Shown: piece after piece, positions 16,422 through 24,421 of the stretch
How the letters are laid out: each line of letters starts with the position of its first letter
How positions within the stretch are numbered: the stretch's first letter is position 1
Assembly (NCBI GenBank): GCA_027066695.1
Contig: JAMONE010000223.1
Coordinates: 1-24,815 of the forward strand
Direction: 5' to 3'
DNA length: 24,815 nt
Source of the DNA: Micavibrio sp.
GTDB lineage: Bacteria > Pseudomonadota > Alphaproteobacteria > Micavibrionales > Micavibrionaceae
Notes under the pieces: model-generated
What the model was told of the DNA's origin: nothing
The model's input: only the letters and a program-made list of their open reading frames with translations
The model's database searches: none
Program-made: the position numbers and the translations under genes

Positions 16422-19400
16422 TTATGTGTTCCTTTTTGTTTTTAAATTAAAAACTCGTTTTATATCCTCGTTAATCATATAAAGTGAGGGTATAAGTATC
16501 AAGGTTAGGAATGTAGCAAATACAATGCCATATCCTAAAGACACCGCCATTGGAATAAGAAAACGCGCTTGACGAGAGGTTTCAAACATCATCGGTGCTA
16601 GCCCCAAAAATGTGGTTAATGTTGTTAATATAATAGGGCGGAAGCGTTGGGCGGCTGCGGTTGTTATAGCGGTGAAATTATCCATTCCTTCTTTGCGCTT
16701 TTTATTCGACATATCAATCAGGATCAGGCTGTCATTTACCACAACGCCAGCCAGTGCAATGATGCCGAACATGCTTACTATACTCATCGGAAAGCCCATG
16801 ATGAAATGCCCTATAACCGCGCCTACCATGCTAAACGGTATTGCGATCATAATCATTAATGGCTGGGTATAGCTGGAAAACAGTACCGCGAGTATGGCAT
16901 ACATTACAAATAATATCATAAACATGCCACTAAATAAGCTTTGCAAGCTGTCACGCATTTCCGCTTGAGCCCCTTCAAATGAATAAGTAAGATCAGGGTA
17001 TAGCGTTTGTAATTCAGGCAGAGTGTCATTGGTTATAGCACTTATAATTATGTTGGCTTCCGAAGGTGGAGTTACGTCGGTTTCCACAGTGACAACGCGC
17101 TGTCCGTCTCTGCGGTTAATAGTGGTATATGCGCGGCCATCTTGCCTTTTCACCACATCACTTAGCATAACATCCGCGCCACTTGGCGTTTTTATCATCA
17201 TGTTTTTTACGAAATATAATGAGTTGCGCTCATCTTCGGGAGACATAACCAGCACGCGAATCTCATTCTTTCCGCGTTGTTGTTTGAGTGCTTGCGTGCC
17301 GTAGAACGCCCCGCGCACTTGCTGTCCTATATCTGCGGGAGTAAGGCCAAGTGTGTAGCCAAGGTCAGTTACGCTAAAGTCAAATTGTGACTTGCCCTGC
17401 GCCGAGCCATCATTGATATCTTGCGTATTGGGAAACTCTGCCAATGATTCGGCTAGCGACGTTGCCGCAGCTTCTAATATTTCAGGATTATTATGGCTAA
17501 GCTCTACGGTAAGTGCTGCTCCCCCGCCAGGACCGCCATGATCTGATGCGAATTTTATGGATTTAATGCCAGTGATTTGCTTAGTATTTTTACGCCACAA
17601 ATCCGAGAATTCTTTTGTGCTTATCGGGCGAATATTAATATCGGTAAGAAAAACCCGCATTTTTATTATGTTTTCATTTATTTCAGAGTGAATACCAAAT
17701 GATAGTGTTTGCCCGCCATTATCATCTATAATTTTTTGTGCCATGTTATTAAGCATCGTCTCAACAGCTTTAACTTCATGCTTTGGCGCACCGACTTTAA
17801 GAGCTACCTCCGCATAGGCAAAATCTGATTCTACGCGCGGAAATATTTGAATACCTAAATGCCCGCCAGCGACATACCCCCCCATGATTATAAGCACACA
17901 AAGAAAAGCCGATAGCGAGATATAGCGCATTGATACTGATTTATGCAAAAACGGTAGATATTTATTTTGAACAAAGCTATCAAATTTTTTATTAAAGCTT
18001 TTTTGAATTTTTATAATACTAAGTAGCGGGCGGTTCTTGATGTTTTTGGACTGTTTGAATTTCAAATGCGCAGGCAAAATAAATAGCGATTCTATTAATG
18101 ATATTATAAATGTAGAGATCACGATCATTGGAACTATGGAGAATATCTTCCCCATAAGCCCTGGCATGAACAGCATAGGCAAGAAGGCCACGATATTTGT
18201 TATTACACTGACCATTACAGGAATTGCCATCTCTCTTGCGCCCTCAACGGAGGCGGTCAGCGGCTTAATTCCGAGCGTTCTTTTGTGGTAGATGTTTTCA
18301 CCAACAATTATGGCATCATCAACAACTATGCCAAGCGCGATAATGAATGCAAACATTGACACCATATTTATAGAGAAATGATCCGTAGCGGGAAGCAGTA
18401 GAAACGCGCCCATATATGAAATAGGAATGCCCATAGCCACCCAGAATGCTAGGCGTATATCTAAGAACAGGGCAAGGAACATTACGACTAGAATAAGTCC
18501 TAAAAGCCCGTTTTTGACCAAAAGCTCGGCGCGTTGTTGAAATAATATGGATTCATCTTTAGCTACAATGATTTTCAAATCACCAGGTAGGCCACTATTT
18601 ATTTCAGATAATATATCTTTTGTAGCATTAGAAATTCCCGTAGGAGTTTGATCGCTTGCGCTTCTTATAATCATTGTTATGGCGGGCTTATTATTAAACC
18701 ATGCATATTTATTAGAGCTATCAAATCCGTCAGTTATTGTTGCAATATCATCAAGATATATAGTCGCGCCATTATGGTTTTTTATAATCGGTATATCGTT
18801 GAACTCAGCGGCGTAGTTTCTGCGCTCGTCCATTCGGACAAGGATTTCACCTGTGGAGGTTTTGATTGAGCCACCGCCAATCTCTATTGCTGTTCTTGAT
18901 ACTATAGTTGAAATATCAGGGATGCTAAGGCCATAGCGTCGTAAATTTTCTTGTGATACTTCGATATGTATTTCATGAGATCTAACGCCCTGAAGGTCAA
19001 CAACGCCGATATCGGGACTGCGCTCTAGCCTTGCTTGAATATTATCCGCCGTATCACGTAGAACATTATCACTGACACTGCCGTAAAGGATAATTTCCAT
19101 AACTTGTTGCTTATCACTAATAACGGCCACGCTTAAATCTTCAGCATTAATTGGAAAGGTGCTTATTTGATCAATAGCGGTTTTGATATCTTGGGAGATA
19201 CGCATTATTTCATTGTCATTATGCAATATTACAAAAACTTGCCCGTAATTTTCAGATGCAGAGGATTGTATCTTCTTTACGTTATCTATGCCCTTAACGG
19301 CTTTTTCTATAGAGAGGATAATACTTTGCTCAACTTCTTCGGGGCTAGCGCCTGGATAAGCCATTTTTATCATGACAGCATCAAAGTCAAATTCGGGAAA

Positions 19401-19547
19401 GACCTCTTTCTTGCTGTTATTCAGGACAAGAAGGCCGCCAACCAGCATAACTATCATCGCCAGATTTGCGGCAACAGGATGCGAGGCCATCCATGCGATA
19501 GGGCCTGCTTTTATGTTCTTAAGCTCTTCTTGATCAGTCTCACTCAT
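16422..19547 (-). CDS. RND efflux pump, inner-membrane subunit (AcrB/HAE1-like)
   Basis: A 1041-aa proton-driven transporter of normal RND size. TM1 is near residues 20-40 (NLAMIVMLVGGLLVL), followed by a periplasmic porter domain beginning with the FPEF.FDAV.I...YPGASPEEVE signature. The central helices include GIVVDDAIIVGEN near 400, whose paired Asp residues form the proton relay, and the sequence repeats after about 520 with a second porter domain and ALAGVVVNDSLILID. It exports hydrophobic or amphiphilic compounds across the envelope using the adaptor and outer-membrane factor encoded just upstream. Its start overlaps the adaptor gene by 8 bases. The substrate cannot be read from sequence, and no local regulator gene is seen. 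Confidence 0.96.
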   Translation of the reverse strand: MSETDQEELKNIKAGPIAWMASHPVAANLAMIVMLVGGLLVLNNSKKEVFPEFDFDAVMIKMAYPGASPEEVEQSIILSIEKAVKGIDNVKKIQSSASENYGQVFVILHNDNEIMRISQDIKTAIDQISTFPINAEDLSVAVISDKQQVMEIILYGSVSDNVLRDTADNIQARLERSPDIGVVDLQGVRSHEIHIEVSQENLRRYGLSIPDISTIVSRTAIEIGGGSIKTSTGEILVRMDERRNYAAEFNDIPIIKNHNGATIYLDDIATITDGFDSSNKYAWFNNKPAITMIIRSASDQTPTGISNATKDILSEINSGLPGDLKIIVAKDESILFQQRAELLVKNGLLGLILVVMFLALFLDIRLAFWVAMGIPISYMGAFLLLPATDHFSINMVSMFAFIIALGIVVDDAIIVGENIYHKRTLGIKPLTASVEGAREMAIPVMVSVITNIVAFLPMLFMPGLMGKIFSIVPMIVISTFIISLIESLFILPAHLKFKQSKNIKNRPLLSIIKIQKSFNKKFDSFVQNKYLPFLHKSVSMRYISLSAFLCVLIIMGGYVAGGHLGIQIFPRVESDFAYAEVALKVGAPKHEVKAVETMLNNMAQKIIDDNGGQTLSFGIHSEINENIIKMRVFLTDINIRPISTKEFSDLWRKNTKQITGIKSIKFASDHGGPGGGAALTVELSHNNPEILEAAATSLAESLAEFPNTQDINDGSAQGKSQFDFSVTDLGYTLGLTPADIGQQVRGAFYGTQALKQQRGKNEIRVLVMSPEDERNSLYFVKNMMIKTPSGADVMLSDVVKRQDGRAYTTINRRDGQRVVTVETDVTPPSEANIIISAITNDTLPELQTLYPDLTYSFEGAQAEMRDSLQSLFSGMFMILFVMYAILAVLFSSYTQPLMIMIAIPFSMVGAVIGHFIMGFPMSIVSMFGIIALAGVVVNDSLILIDMSNKKRKEGMDNFTAITTAAAQRFRPIILTTLTTFLGLAPMMFETSRQARFLIPMAVSLGYGIVFATFLTLILIPSLYMINEDIKRVFNLKTKRNT

Positions 19548-20670
19548 TATTTTGCACTTTGACAGCCATGCTGTGAACTGGCGTTATAATATTGGATGTT
19601 ATTATTTTATCTTTTGCGTTCAGTCCTTTTGTAACATAGGCAAAGCGGCGGTCTTGGTAAGCAATTAAAATACGTTGAATGATAAGCTTTCCGTTTCTTT
19701 CTAGCCATATCATATTATCACCGCGAAGATAATTTACAGGGATGCGCGCAGTATTTTTTAAATTGCGCCCTACTAGAGTAGCATAAACATAATCACCAAG
19801 GATAAGCGGGGCATCACCTGATAGTGGGTTTTTAACAGATATAAGCATGCTTGCCATACGGTTGATTTTATTGAGTGATCCCGTAGGCTTTAATAAGATT
19901 CCCTCATATGTTCCTAAATTATTATTAAGCGATATGGTGGCTTTATCATTAGTTTTAAGCCACACCATATCTTGAGTAGGAATTTCAATTTCTACCCAAT
20001 ATTCATCATTATTAACTAATGTCGCAATGGTGTCTTGCGTGGTAATGATATTGCCTAAATCGGTGTTTCGCTGGGTTATTATGCCATTAAACGGAGCTTT
20101 GATTTTGGTGCGCTCTAAATTAAGTTTGGCTAAATCAAGCTGCGCTTTTGCGGAGTTAAGATTTGCTCTGGCTTGCTCCAATTGTGGTTTGCGCAGTGCT
20201 AGATCATTGCTTTTTAGCTTTCTGCCAGTGCTTTGCTCAATAATTTGTAGCTCGTTTCGTGCGATTTTTTGCTGACCAAGCTCTAGCTCTAATGCTGCGT
20301 TAGCTTGACGCATGGCAGCTTTTTTAATATTTACTTCAAGCTTATAATTAGATGGATCGATATGCAGAATTTCTGCGCCTGCTTTGAAAAATCCCCCTGG
20401 AATAAATTCGTCATCAACATGAATAATTTCACCATGTATTTGTGCCTTTAAATTAGCCGAGCGCGTAGGAATGACTTGCCCCATAACTTCGATTTTAACA
20501 GGATATGTACCTAATGTTACTGACATGGTTTTAACGTTAATCACAGTTTTTGAAAATTCGGTTTTTTTATCTTTATGCGCTGGATTTTTTACCAGATAAT
20601 ACGCGCCAAAACTTGCACCGCCCAATATAGCCATCACAATAAATATTTTGATTATGGTTGATTTATTCAT
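19540..20670 (-). CDS. RND efflux periplasmic adaptor (membrane fusion protein)
   Basis: A 376-aa HlyD/AcrA-type adaptor linking the inner-membrane pump to the outer-membrane channel. An uncleaved or slowly cleaved N-terminal hydrophobic segment is at about 7-27 (IIKIFIVMAILGGASFGAYYL). The first lipoyl half-motif lies near 65-105 (ANLKAQIHGEIIHVDDEF), an alpha-hairpin at about 110-185, and the second lipoyl half with the classic LERTKIKAPFNGIITQRN near 184-202. Beta-barrel and membrane-proximal domains follow to the C-terminus. No lipobox is seen. One base separates its start from the stop of the outer-membrane-factor gene, and its end overlaps the pump gene by 8 bases, so all three are one operon. 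Confidence 0.94.
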   Translation of the reverse strand: MNKSTIIKIFIVMAILGGASFGAYYLVKNPAHKDKKTEFSKTVINVKTMSVTLGTYPVKIEVMGQVIPTRSANLKAQIHGEIIHVDDEFIPGGFFKAGAEILHIDPSNYKLEVNIKKAAMRQANAALELELGQQKIARNELQIIEQSTGRKLKSNDLALRKPQLEQARANLNSAKAQLDLAKLNLERTKIKAPFNGIITQRNTDLGNIITTQDTIATLVNNDEYWVEIEIPTQDMVWLKTNDKATISLNNNLGTYEGILLKPTGSLNKINRMASMLISVKNPLSGDAPLILGDYVYATLVGRNLKNTARIPVNYLRGDNMIWLERNGKLIIQRILIAYQDRRFAYVTKGLNAKDKIITSNIITPVHSMAVKVQNNE

Positions 20671-20671
20671 A

Positions 20672-22036
20672 TTATTTAGCCCAATCCTTACCGCCTAATG
20701 CGCGGTATAACTCAATACGCAAATGCGCTTGCTTTAGTTCTTCCCTTGTAATGTCTTGCTCTAAAAACTGAGTGTTATTTAGGCTGTTTAAGACATTGAT
20801 ATAATCACTTTTCCCATTGTTATAGCTCATTTGTGCTTGTTCTAAAGTTTTTTTAGAGGCTGTAAATTGTTTTTGAAGGGCGGTTAGTTTTTGGTCTTGA
20901 TAAAGATTGCTTATAAGTGAGTTCTCTACCTCTATTACGGCATTTAAAACTACAGCGCGATAAGCGTGGTATCTCTCATCAGATAAGGCTTGGCGTTTTA
21001 CCTGCTCTGCTTTTCTACTGCCGCCATCGAATATTGGCGTGGCAATATTGGCCACCATATTGAGTATCCATGTGTTAAATAAGCTGTTAAGTGCAGCTCC
21101 GCTGGTGGTGTAGTTAGCAGATAAATTAAAGCTAGGCAGGCGGTTTGCCCATGCCTCTTTCACCGCCCAATCCGAGGATATAAGGCGTAGCCACGCGGCC
21201 ATAATATCAGGACGATTAGCGAGCAAATCAGACGCAAGCCCCGTATTAGGAATGGCTAGAGCTTGCGGCAGTGGCTTTTCGCTAATTTTAAATTCATTAT
21301 ATGGAGTGCTTCCAATCAAAAGTGAAATATTGTTAGCGGCTATTTTTTGTTTCGATAAAATATCGGGCAGACCAGCCTCTGACTGGGCGAGACGTTCTTC
21401 TTGTTGTAATATATCAAGGGCAGAGGATAAGCCCATTTCAAAGCGTTGTTCTTGTAATTCCAAAACTGTGTGATTAACATTAATCTGTTTTTGTAAGAGC
21501 CTTTCTTGCTCAATCAATGATAAAATCTCAAGCCAGTTTTGGGCAATAGCGGCACTTAAGCTAATCTTGGCGGCGGCAATATCGGCGGCACTGGCCTCGG
21601 ATAGAAGCTCAGCGGCATTTGCACCAGAAGTATTTTTATTCCAGAAATCAAGCTCATAGGCAGCCGCGCCCGCAAGTGTGAAATCAGACGGCAATATGCT
21701 ATCTCCCCTATATTCTTCGCGCGATGCGCTAATCGTTAGATTGGGAAGCAGAGCGGCTCTGCGTTGTTTTGTAAGAGCCTGTGCTTGTTTTAGGCGTGCG
21801 CGTATTTGGTTGATATCGGGGTTGTGAATAAATGCCTGATCCATTATCGCATTCAGCTCAAAATCATTATAAAGCAGCCACCATTTGCTGCTGGCTTTTA
21901 TCTCTGCATCAATTTGAGTTTTATATTCATGATTTAAATCAACAGGCTTTGAGATATCACGTACAGGAACGCTCATGCATCCTGATAAAGGAAAGATGAG
22001 TATAATCAGTGCCATATATGATTTTATTTTGATCAT
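20672..22036 (-). CDS. outer-membrane efflux lipoprotein (TolC/OprM/NodT family)
   Basis: A 454-aa outer-membrane channel subunit. The signal peptide ends in the lipobox PLSGC (Cys20). The family start signature is KWWLLYNDFELNAIMDQA (about 51-68). Two TolC-like repeats follow, the first with the ARLKQAQALTKQRRAALLPN helix and the second with LLANRPDIMAAWLRLISSD near 268-286, then FDGGSRKAEQ and the closing IELYRALGG. Trimers form a channel through the outer membrane and periplasm that docks on the adaptor. It is the first gene of the efflux operon, an order (channel, adaptor, pump) the reverse of many RND loci. No strong Shine-Dalgarno precedes the ATG. Confidence 0.95.
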   Translation of the reverse strand: MIKIKSYMALIILIFPLSGCMSVPVRDISKPVDLNHEYKTQIDAEIKASSKWWLLYNDFELNAIMDQAFIHNPDINQIRARLKQAQALTKQRRAALLPNLTISASREEYRGDSILPSDFTLAGAAAYELDFWNKNTSGANAAELLSEASAADIAAAKISLSAAIAQNWLEILSLIEQERLLQKQINVNHTVLELQEQRFEMGLSSALDILQQEERLAQSEAGLPDILSKQKIAANNISLLIGSTPYNEFKISEKPLPQALAIPNTGLASDLLANRPDIMAAWLRLISSDWAVKEAWANRLPSFNLSANYTTSGAALNSLFNTWILNMVANIATPIFDGGSRKAEQVKRQALSDERYHAYRAVVLNAVIEVENSLISNLYQDQKLTALQKQFTASKKTLEQAQMSYNNGKSDYINVLNSLNNTQFLEQDITREELKQAHLRIELYRALGGKDWAK

Positions 22037-22100
22037 TATGTCTGTTCAATTTGTTTCATTTGTAAGTAATATATGTTGTAGCGTGTATCCAATTTAGTTT

Positions 22101-22136
22101 CTATAGAAACCTCTGCAAAAGCATAGTTTTCTATAG
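22101..22136. repeat. small inverted repeat related to the TA-flanked family
   Basis: CTATAGAAA (22101-22109) and TTTCTATAG (22128-22136) are perfect 9-bp inverted arms. The left half reads TAGAAACCTCTGCAAAAG (22104-22121), close to the arm TAGAATGCCCTGCAAAAC of the palindrome at 22188. It lies upstream of the efflux operon in its divergent intergenic space. Confidence 0.5.
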
Positions 22137-22187
22137 ATTTTTTATTTTACGCACGCTGCGCTGCGGGTTACAGTAAAGCTGTAGCCA

Positions 22188-22225
22188 TAGAATGCCCTGC
22201 AAAACTTGTTTTGCAGGGCATTCTA
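22188..22225. repeat. perfect 38-bp palindrome, TA-flanked inverted repeat
   Basis: TAGAATGCCCTGCAAAAC, two bases (TT), then the exact reverse complement. All 18 positions pair. Neither strand has a T tract after the stem, so it is not an ordinary terminator. The same arm recurs at 24201-24218 (15 of 18 when the two local arms are compared) and 24342-24359. The rest of the 284-bp space from 22037 to 22320 holds the 22101 repeat and the presumed divergent promoters, which I could not place reliably. Confidence 0.85.
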
Positions 22226-22320
22226 CAGGAAAATAAAATTGTATAGATTTACGGCCTTGGCTTGTACTTATGCACAGCTGGTTTATCCTTATTCTATCCG
22301 ATTCTAAAGAAAGAGAATAA

Positions 22321-23310
22321 ATGCTACAGCGTTTTGTTATTATTGCTGCGTGCTTTGTGTTGATGGGGTGTGTCAGCACAGCCATTGATAATTCAAGTGA
22401 TATTATGGTGGAGCAGCCTCAGCTTGATAGTAAAAGCTCGACCTTAGATGCGTGGTGGAATTTTTTTAATGATCCAGTGCTTGATAGCTTTGCCTCTGCG
22501 GCGGTGAAGTTAAGCCGAGGCAATCGAGATGATAATAATTTAATGATTTTGGATATTGTTCAAAAATATGTGCAATATCGATATATTCAAAACCAAGTGG
22601 TTATTATTGATGAGTATCTTAGTGATAAGAAAGACATTAATTTGATTAAAGAAAAAGTCGCACTTGAAAATAAAGGGGTGGAGCTTTCTTTTGAAATCGC
22701 GGCATTAACGAAATTATTGCCAGAATATGTTGCACAGCTATTAAGGGAAAAAGATCGTATTCCTTATTCTGATATAACCCCTATTTTAGCAAGCGATGCT
22801 TTTGTTCTTGCAAATGTTAGTGAAATTGCAAAAGCGCGGAGGTTATTTGTAAAAAATAGTGGCGGCGCTATTAGCTTTTCCGATACCAAAAGAATATTCC
22901 CTGATATGAGTGTTGGTCGCTTTTTGGGTGTTTCGAATGATGTGTATTTGAATAATAATTCAAAGTGGAGCGTTTCTATCGGTGCGGCGATAAAGAATCT
23001 TGATTTAGATGCGCTTGATGCTAATTATTCAAATAGCGTCATATATAAAGAATTCCTTGATGAAATATATGATGGAATAATCAATATAGAGCATAAAATT
23101 ATTTCTTACGCAAATATGCAAGAGCAATATATTGTCCTCAAAAAAGCATCTAATAAATACAGCAAGGAATGTATGGGCGATGCTGATATATGCGAGGAAG
23201 CTTATAGCGCAAAGCTTGCCGCTCTTCGCGCGGAATATAAGAGTAGTCAAATCTTGATAGGTATTTATAGGACTTTAGTTACAGGCTATTATTTTGAAAA
23301 CCATAGGTAA
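22321..23310 (+). CDS. divergent, shortened outer-membrane-factor-like lipoprotein
   Basis: A 329-aa exported lipoprotein: signal peptide 1-16, lipobox LMGC with Cys17. Residues 44-55 (AWWNFFNDPVLD) are the N-terminal signature of NodT/OprM channels. Helices at about 70-145 resemble the first channel hairpin, FPDMSVG (193-199) matches the FP...L.G turn of the second repeat, and 235-325 resembles the last helices, ending in IYRTLVTG where the complete channel has LYRALGG. It is about 125 residues shorter than the channel gene at 20672-22036, which it faces divergently. The missing part is mainly the segment after the N-terminal signature, where the first helix and beta-strands should be. The frame is open throughout, so it is either a retained new-function protein or a recent relic. 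Start: AAAGAGAATAA precedes the ATG. Confidence 0.7.
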   Translation: MLQRFVIIAACFVLMGCVSTAIDNSSDIMVEQPQLDSKSSTLDAWWNFFNDPVLDSFASAAVKLSRGNRDDNNLMILDIVQKYVQYRYIQNQVVIIDEYLSDKKDINLIKEKVALENKGVELSFEIAALTKLLPEYVAQLLREKDRIPYSDITPILASDAFVLANVSEIAKARRLFVKNSGGAISFSDTKRIFPDMSVGRFLGVSNDVYLNNNSKWSVSIGAAIKNLDLDALDANYSNSVIYKEFLDEIYDGIINIEHKIISYANMQEQYIVLKKASNKYSKECMGDADICEEAYSAKLAALRAEYKSSQILIGIYRTLVTGYYFENHR

Positions 23311-23453
23311 AATAACGGTATCCATATAAAGCTTAACGTTAGCGTCCCCTTCACTGTTTGGTAAGCTATCCATGCCCAAAACATGTTTTTTGCAGGCTTT
23401 TTAAAAAGCTTGCGGACATTAAATTTTCTTTTTTCTTCTTTTATATCGTTCAT
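23289..23453 (-). CDS. small conserved-looking membrane protein, unknown
   Basis: A 54-aa protein from the ATG at 23453, which has AAGG eight bases upstream; a TTG at 23474 would extend it but would place this Shine-Dalgarno inside the frame. Residues 1-23 are strongly basic (KEEKRKFNVRKLFKKP), and 24-52 form one or two membrane-spanning stretches, with AWIAYQTVKGTLTL followed by SFIWIPLFYLWF. The aromatic/Ile-rich WIPL pattern resembles short alphaproteobacterial membrane proteins I cannot name. Its 3' end overlaps the tail of the convergent lipoprotein gene by 22 bases. A perfect TTGACA stands upstream. Coding status is likely; function is unknown. Confidence 0.6.
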   Translation of the reverse strand: MNDIKEEKRKFNVRKLFKKPAKNMFWAWIAYQTVKGTLTLSFIWIPLFYLWFSK

Positions 23454-23475
23454 ACATGTTACCTTCGGGGGCAAT

Positions 23476-23504
23476 TAATCACATATATTAGAGATTAATG
23501 TCAA
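23476..23504 (-). promoter_or_regulatory. putative promoter of the small membrane protein gene
   Basis: On the minus strand a perfect -35, TTGACA (23504-23499), followed after 17 bases by a poor -10, TGATTA (23481-23476). The start codon is 23 bases further on. The match rests on the -35 alone. Confidence 0.35.
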
Positions 23505-23509
23505 GCCAA

Positions 23510-23515
23510 TATAAA
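23510..23515 (+). promoter_or_regulatory. putative -10 box of the six-cysteine protein gene
   Basis: TATAAA, 16 bases after a weak TTAGAG (23488-23493). It lies only 17 bases before the ATG at 23532, so the leader would be very short and include the GGGAGA Shine-Dalgarno. Confidence 0.25.
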
Positions 23516-23531
23516 TTGAGGGAGATATTTT

Positions 23532-24098
23532 ATGGTTAGTTTTAAATATTTAAATATATTACTTATATTAATTATGTTTATAGGAACGGTTGCGTGGCAA
23601 AATGCCGAAGCAGAGTTGTTTAATTCCAGAAATAAAAATGAACGCGAAGCTCAACCCTCATTGAGTAGCGATAAAGAAAAAATTCCCCCAGTTAAAAGTG
23701 AGGCGCTACCCAATGATGTTGCTGGTCATGTTGCTAATGTGACATCATATTGTGTAGGGAAGTGGGAAAGTGAAGCATGCCTTAAAGAGCTATCCTCTGT
23801 CAGTATGGATATGGCTGTTAATTTTGCGGAAAACCTTGATGCAAAAAAAGAACATGGCGCAATTGAGCTTATAAAACAACATTGCTCTGCTCCAACAGCG
23901 GCGTTAAAAATATCAGTTCCCGCATATGCAATGAAGAGTGCGATTACCGAATGTGTTAACAGCGTTGCAGATATTAATGAAGCAACATCAGTTAAGCCTG
24001 ATTTGAACTTATATCAGCTTTTGGTCGGCTCTGTTTTATGTTTGGACAAAGACCCTGCCTGCGCAGATATTGAGAAACAGTTATCTTCGACTAAATAA
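23532..24098 (+). CDS. exported protein with six cysteines, unknown function
   Basis: A 188-aa protein with an N-terminal signal peptide (hydrophobic core about 8-22, ILLILIMFIGTVAW, likely cleavage after the AEA near 25-27). A charged, Pro/Ser/Lys-rich linker (about 30-60) leads to a mostly helical domain holding six cysteines in the pattern YC...AC (10 apart), HC, EC, LC...AC (8 apart). An even number of cysteines in a periplasmic protein suggests three disulfides. I do not recognise the family. GGGAGA lies about 8 bases before the ATG. It is next to the small membrane protein and the shortened channel-like lipoprotein, so all three may be envelope proteins, but no operon joins them. Confidence 0.75.
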   Translation: MVSFKYLNILLILIMFIGTVAWQNAEAELFNSRNKNEREAQPSLSSDKEKIPPVKSEALPNDVAGHVANVTSYCVGKWESEACLKELSSVSMDMAVNFAENLDAKKEHGAIELIKQHCSAPTAALKISVPAYAMKSAITECVNSVADINEATSVKPDLNLYQLLVGSVLCLDKDPACADIEKQLSSTK

Positions 24099-24200
24099 GC
24101 TATATAAACCTTGCGCAAAAGCGGGGAAAGTAAAATCAAACAGTGTCATTTCGAACGATTGCATAGCAAGAGGAGAAATCTTACCAATCTGTAACATGTA

Positions 24201-24359
24201 TAGAACCCTATGCAAAACTATAAAAACACACGAATAACTGGCATCCTCGTGAAAACGGGGATCTATCTAAGGTATTGATAACATTGGATCCCCATTTATA
24301 TGGGGATGCTATGGTTTAGGTTATTTGGATTTTTTTAATGGGTTTTGCAGAGCATTCTA
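24201..24359. repeat. TA-flanked inverted repeat, split by an inner repeat
   Basis: The left arm TAGAACCCTATGCAAAAC (24201-24218) and right arm GTTTTGCAGAGCATTCTA (24342-24359) are inverted copies at 15 of 18 positions. The right arm differs at one base from the right arm of the perfect palindrome at 22208-22225. Both ends abut TA (TA-TAGAA and TTCTA-TA), as expected for an element inserting at TA. Confidence 0.65.
24241..24311. repeat. REP-like paired hairpin, second copy
   Basis: Hairpin 1 is ATCCTCGT-GAAA-ACGGGGAT, with the same GAAA loop and one G-U pair compared with the copy at 5730-5749. Hairpin 2 is ATCCCCAT-TTAT-ATGGGGAT, followed by GCTA. The space between the two hairpins is longer than in the 5726-5778 copy. 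It is the innermost of three nested repeats. Confidence 0.7.
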
Positions 24360-24421
24360 TAAGATCTCTCAACTAGCGCGTTCGAGATGACAGTTTTTGT
24401 CATATTCTTAATTCAAATTAC

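Larger units (their letters stand above)
24144..24392. repeat. GTCAT...ATGAC palindromic repeat, copy C, carrying nested repeats
   Basis: The outer arms are TGTCATTTCGAAC (24144-24156) and GTTCGAGATGACA (24380-24392), inverted copies with two mismatches. The right end strongly resembles copy B at 6908-6981. At 249 bp it is over three times longer than copies A and B, and the extra length is explained by two further repeats nested inside (24201-24359 and 24241-24311). It occupies most of the 323-bp gene-free stretch between the convergent genes ending at 24098 and 24422; nothing else is evident there. Confidence 0.7.

Noticed and set aside
22188..22225. Rho-independent terminator
   Set aside because: Strong stem but no T tract on either strand, and no gene ends next to it; better read as a repeat element.
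22131..22385. 84-codon minus-strand frame across the divergent space
   Set aside because: It runs through the perfect palindrome and into the start of the lipoprotein gene on the other strand; the sequence shows no domain or export signal.
24144..24392. CRISPR array or integron-like attC site
   Set aside because: The repeats are inverted and nested, not direct and evenly spaced, and no cas or integrase gene is nearby.
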